From contig NZ_FZNS01000016.1 of assembly GCF_900188255.1 (NCBI RefSeq), positions 1-63,689 of the forward strand: a DNA stretch of 63,689 nucleotides, read 5' to 3'. Positions 61,752 to 63,689 of the stretch are shown in pieces. Both the position numbers and the translations under genes were made by a program. The notes under the pieces are model-generated. The model ran no database searches. It worked only from the letters and a program-made list of their open reading frames with translations, and was not told where the DNA came from. Positions within the stretch are counted from its first letter, which is position 1. The number at the start of each line of letters is the position of its first letter. The stretch comes from Hymenobacter mucosus. Its GTDB lineage: Bacteria > Bacteroidota > Bacteroidia > Cytophagales > Hymenobacteraceae.

Positions 61752-62780
61752 CTAGCTCATGGCCAACTCGGCAAAGTGGTGAAATAGATGCTCGTCCTGG
61801 CGGAAACGGTCATTTATGGCCAGTGAGCTTTTGCTGTTAAACAGCGCGTAATTTGCGGCGTTGTAGGCCAGCCACAAATTAGCGTCCGTCTGCAAAAGCG
61901 TTTCCTCGTAAGCAAGACGCTCTAAGGCAGCGGAGGCTAGCTTCTTGGGGAGTTTGGTATCCGCAAAGAGCTTTTCCCGGTCGCCGGTAACCGCTTGGCG
62001 GGAAAGCTGCTTGTAAACTTCGGTGGTCAACGAGTGGCGTTGCTGCACGAACTGCTGAAACGCCTGCTCCAAGTGCTGCTTGAAAATCTGTAGGTTCAGG
62101 CCCTTGTGCGCAAACTTGCGCTCCACCAAAATTTCGTGCTCCCGCTTAACCTCGCGCTCTGTGACTTCCACTAACTCATGCTCCTTCTCCTGCTGAATCT
62201 TGCGGTGCTTGGTGGGCTTGCCTGCGGCTAACCAGTTCAGGTATTCATCGACGGTATAGTAATCATCGGCCCATCCCATTAAGCCATTGGTGCATACTTC
62301 GCGATAGTAGCTCACCCGCATTTTGCTGTGGCTGCTGGTCTGCTCACGCTCCCACTCGGCCGAACCTTGCAACGAGAAGGGCGTTTTGCCGCTGTACGAG
62401 TTGTTGATGATTAGGGAGCGAAATAGCCGGTCCCGTACTTTCGAGTTGTCGGTAGTTGCCACGTCGTTGATTTCGTCGGGCATGATGATGGAAAGGCAGA
62501 ACTCGCCCCGGTCCGTGAAGCTAGCGCGTAAGCTATGGCCGGGTAGCTGCTGCTCGGCCACTTCGCGCACCAGCGTATTTGGTATCAACGTGTACTCGCC
62601 GCTTTGCATGGCAAAGATGGTTTTCTGCCCTGGGGTAACTTCTCCGATAACGGCCCGGCTGCGGTCACTTGGCACCAAGTAAGGCTCGTTAAGCAGATTA
62701 ACCAAGGGGGCAACTTCAATGGGAAAGCAAATCTTATCCCATTCGGTAGCATGGTCGAGAAGGGTGGCTTTGGTGCTCAT
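61752..62780 (-). CDS. DUF932 family plasmid protein
   Basis: 342 residues. The DUF932 pattern is visible in SLIINNSYSGKTPFSLQGS and REVCTNGLMGW. A charged helical middle (about 190-225) and a helical C terminus follow. DUF932 proteins are common on plasmids and phages and their function is not settled. It is divergent from umuD. Confidence 0.85.
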   Translation of the reverse strand: MSTKATLLDHATEWDKICFPIEVAPLVNLLNEPYLVPSDRSRAVIGEVTPGQKTIFAMQSGEYTLIPNTLVREVAEQQLPGHSLRASFTDRGEFCLSIIMPDEINDVATTDNSKVRDRLFRSLIINNSYSGKTPFSLQGSAEWEREQTSSHSKMRVSYYREVCTNGLMGWADDYYTVDEYLNWLAAGKPTKHRKIQQEKEHELVEVTEREVKREHEILVERKFAHKGLNLQIFKQHLEQAFQQFVQQRHSLTTEVYKQLSRQAVTGDREKLFADTKLPKKLASAALERLAYEETLLQTDANLWLAYNAANYALFNSKSSLAINDRFRQDEHLFHHFAELAMS

Positions 62781-62947
62781 AGAAAAGGGGGTTAAACTGC
62801 GTTGCTGATACTATTTAACGCTTTTCACCTCCTTAATGTTGCAGTTTTTACAACTTTATTTATGTATTTTCTGCATCTTTTTTTCTACCACGGCGGGTAC
62901 TTTTTTCCCTTTCGTTCTTTTTGCAATTGGGAAATTTGCCAACACTC

Positions 62948-62966
62948 TTAGTTAATTACATACTAA
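62948..62966. promoter_or_regulatory. Possible SOS-type operator upstream of umuD
   Basis: TTAGT (62948-62952) and ACTAA (62962-62966) form an inverted repeat with a nine-base spacer in the AT-rich 232-base gap before umuD. A TTACTTTG stretch nearer the gene is a candidate -7 element. The assignment is tentative. Confidence 0.3.
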
Positions 62967-63012
62967 TCTTATTGGCATACGTTTACTTTGTGGTACATCT
63001 ACCAGGTGATTT

Positions 63013-63483
63013 ATGAGTGATGTTGAGTTAATCCGGGTGCCTGAGCCCGGCCCGAATCCTTTTCTGCTGCCTCTTTTCAGCTACCTAGTTCCGGCTGGTT
63101 TTCCCTCTCCGGCCTCTGACCATCTGGAAGGGCTTTTTGATATGAACCGGCTGCTGTTCCGGCATCCTGACGCAACCTATATGCTGCGGGTCGGTGGGGA
63201 AAGCATGAGTGGCGCGGAAATTCATACCGGCGATCTGTTAGCCGTGGACAAGCACCTAGAAGCCGACCACGGCCATATCGTCGTTGCCGTTGTGCACGGA
63301 GAATGCACGGTAAAGCGCCTGGTGCGCGAAGGGCAAAGCTGGTGGCTTATGCCTGCTAATCCTGCTTTTAAACCCTATGAAATAACCGACACGGACGAGC
63401 TGCGCATTTGGGGTGTGGTTACGCATGTCGTGCATGAGCTGATTCCAGGGCGGCTGCAAGCTCTGATTCAAAGTATTGATTAG
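63013..63483 (+). CDS. umuD: UmuD-like SOS mutagenesis protein, S24 peptidase
   Basis: 156 residues. The cleavage region is PAGFPSPASDHLE (Ala-Gly pair), the nucleophile Ser is in GESMSGA and the Lys in CTVKRLV. After self-cleavage it would join UmuC as an error-prone polymerase. The umuC start follows four bases after the stop, but that gene is broken. Confidence 0.92.
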   Translation: MSDVELIRVPEPGPNPFLLPLFSYLVPAGFPSPASDHLEGLFDMNRLLFRHPDATYMLRVGGESMSGAEIHTGDLLAVDKHLEADHGHIVVAVVHGECTVKRLVREGQSWWLMPANPAFKPYEITDTDELRIWGVVTHVVHELIPGRLQALIQSID

Positions 63484-63487
63484 AGCT

Positions 63488-63643
63488 ATGTTCGGCCTAC
63501 TTGACTGCAACAATTTTTACGTGAGCTGTGAGCGGGTTTTTCAGCCGCGCTACGAGGGTCAGCCGGTGGTGGTGCTCTCGAACAATGATGGCAACGTGCG
63601 ACCTGTTGCCTGTGAACTACATAAGCAGGCGTTCTTTAGCTAG
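63488..63643 (+). pseudogene. umuC: 5' fragment of umuC, broken at the right edge
   Basis: The first 38 codons (DCNNFYVSCERVFQP and VVVLSNNDGN) match the start of UmuC. From about 63600 the frame leaves the family sequence (VRPVACELHKQAFFS) and stops at 63643. The rest of the window shows CTTTAGC/GCTAAAG arms (63629-63646), suggesting that an inserted element or a rearranged boundary begins here. Confidence 0.7.
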
Positions 63644-63689
63644 GGCTAAAGAATAACTATCTGTCTGGTGCAGAGCTAACTTCTCTGCC

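Overview
The window looks like part of a conjugative plasmid (or a plasmid-like integrative element) from a Cytophagales bacterium of the phylum Bacteroidota, most likely Hymenobacter or a close relative. The evidence is a GC-rich sequence with a full set of Bacteroidetes-type conjugation genes (TraE, TraF, TraG, TraI, TraJ, TraK, TraM, TraN types), promoters of the TTTG-N18/19-TAnnTTTG kind, few Shine-Dalgarno sequences, and metal-resistance families typical of that group. No replication initiator gene, rRNA or tRNA was seen. The ORF at the right edge (umuC) is broken, so the window may end at an assembly or insertion boundary.

Layout. 0.2-9.0 kb (minus strand): DNA-processing and transfer block with a Toprim primase-like protein, a 935-residue repeat protein, an XRE regulator, a VirD4/TraG-type coupling protein, a relaxase and MobC. 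9.0-9.8 kb: non-coding, with oriT-like inverted repeats and about 23 degenerate TGAGG octamers running into the parA promoter. 9.8-24.8 kb (plus strand): ParA, TraB-like protein, a histidine kinase/LytTR response regulator pair, then the type IV secretion genes. 25-36.7 kb (plus): divalent-metal efflux island with a fused RND/TolC pump, adaptor, YnfA, Fur-type regulator, NicO-like permease, Zn/Cd P-type ATPase, DUF3703 and a ZIP-like protein. 36.8-39.2 kb: an AT-rich, membrane-anchored PIN-domain gene, a possible defence gene. 39.4-41.6 kb: a lipoprotein and a Fic toxin/VbhA-like antitoxin pair. 41.8-43.5 kb: a three-gene, stop-start-coupled unit ending in a tyrosine recombinase. 43.6-61.1 kb: a copper/silver island (HMA chaperone, Csp, HMA-AraC regulators, CusA/CusB/TolC, metal-binding lipoproteins, CopA, cupredoxin, DUF305). 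61.3-63.7 kb: a small unknown gene, DUF932, umuD and a broken umuC.

How the parts may work together. Four proteins (primase-like, 935-residue repeat protein, relaxase and Fic toxin) end in the same short tail, R-G-[P/T]-[R/K]-L-COOH, after Pro/Gln/Ala-rich linkers. A relaxase must pass through the coupling protein and secretion channel, so I infer that this tail is a secretion signal and that the primase, the repeat protein and the Fic toxin are co-translocated into recipients. The Fic protein also shares a C-terminal domain with the 935-residue protein, giving a Fic + delivery domain + tail layout like that of Bartonella Bep effectors. Its Fic motif has lost the second Arg (Q163) and its VbhA-like partner has lost the matching inhibitory Glu (Q56), which suggests paired change of the toxin-antitoxin salt bridge.

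In the copper island six copies of a bipartite element (AAATTATGCAAGY, 10 bases, then nnnCTGTAA-like) lie mostly upstream of copper genes. They are the likely operator of the HMA-AraC fusion regulators encoded here.
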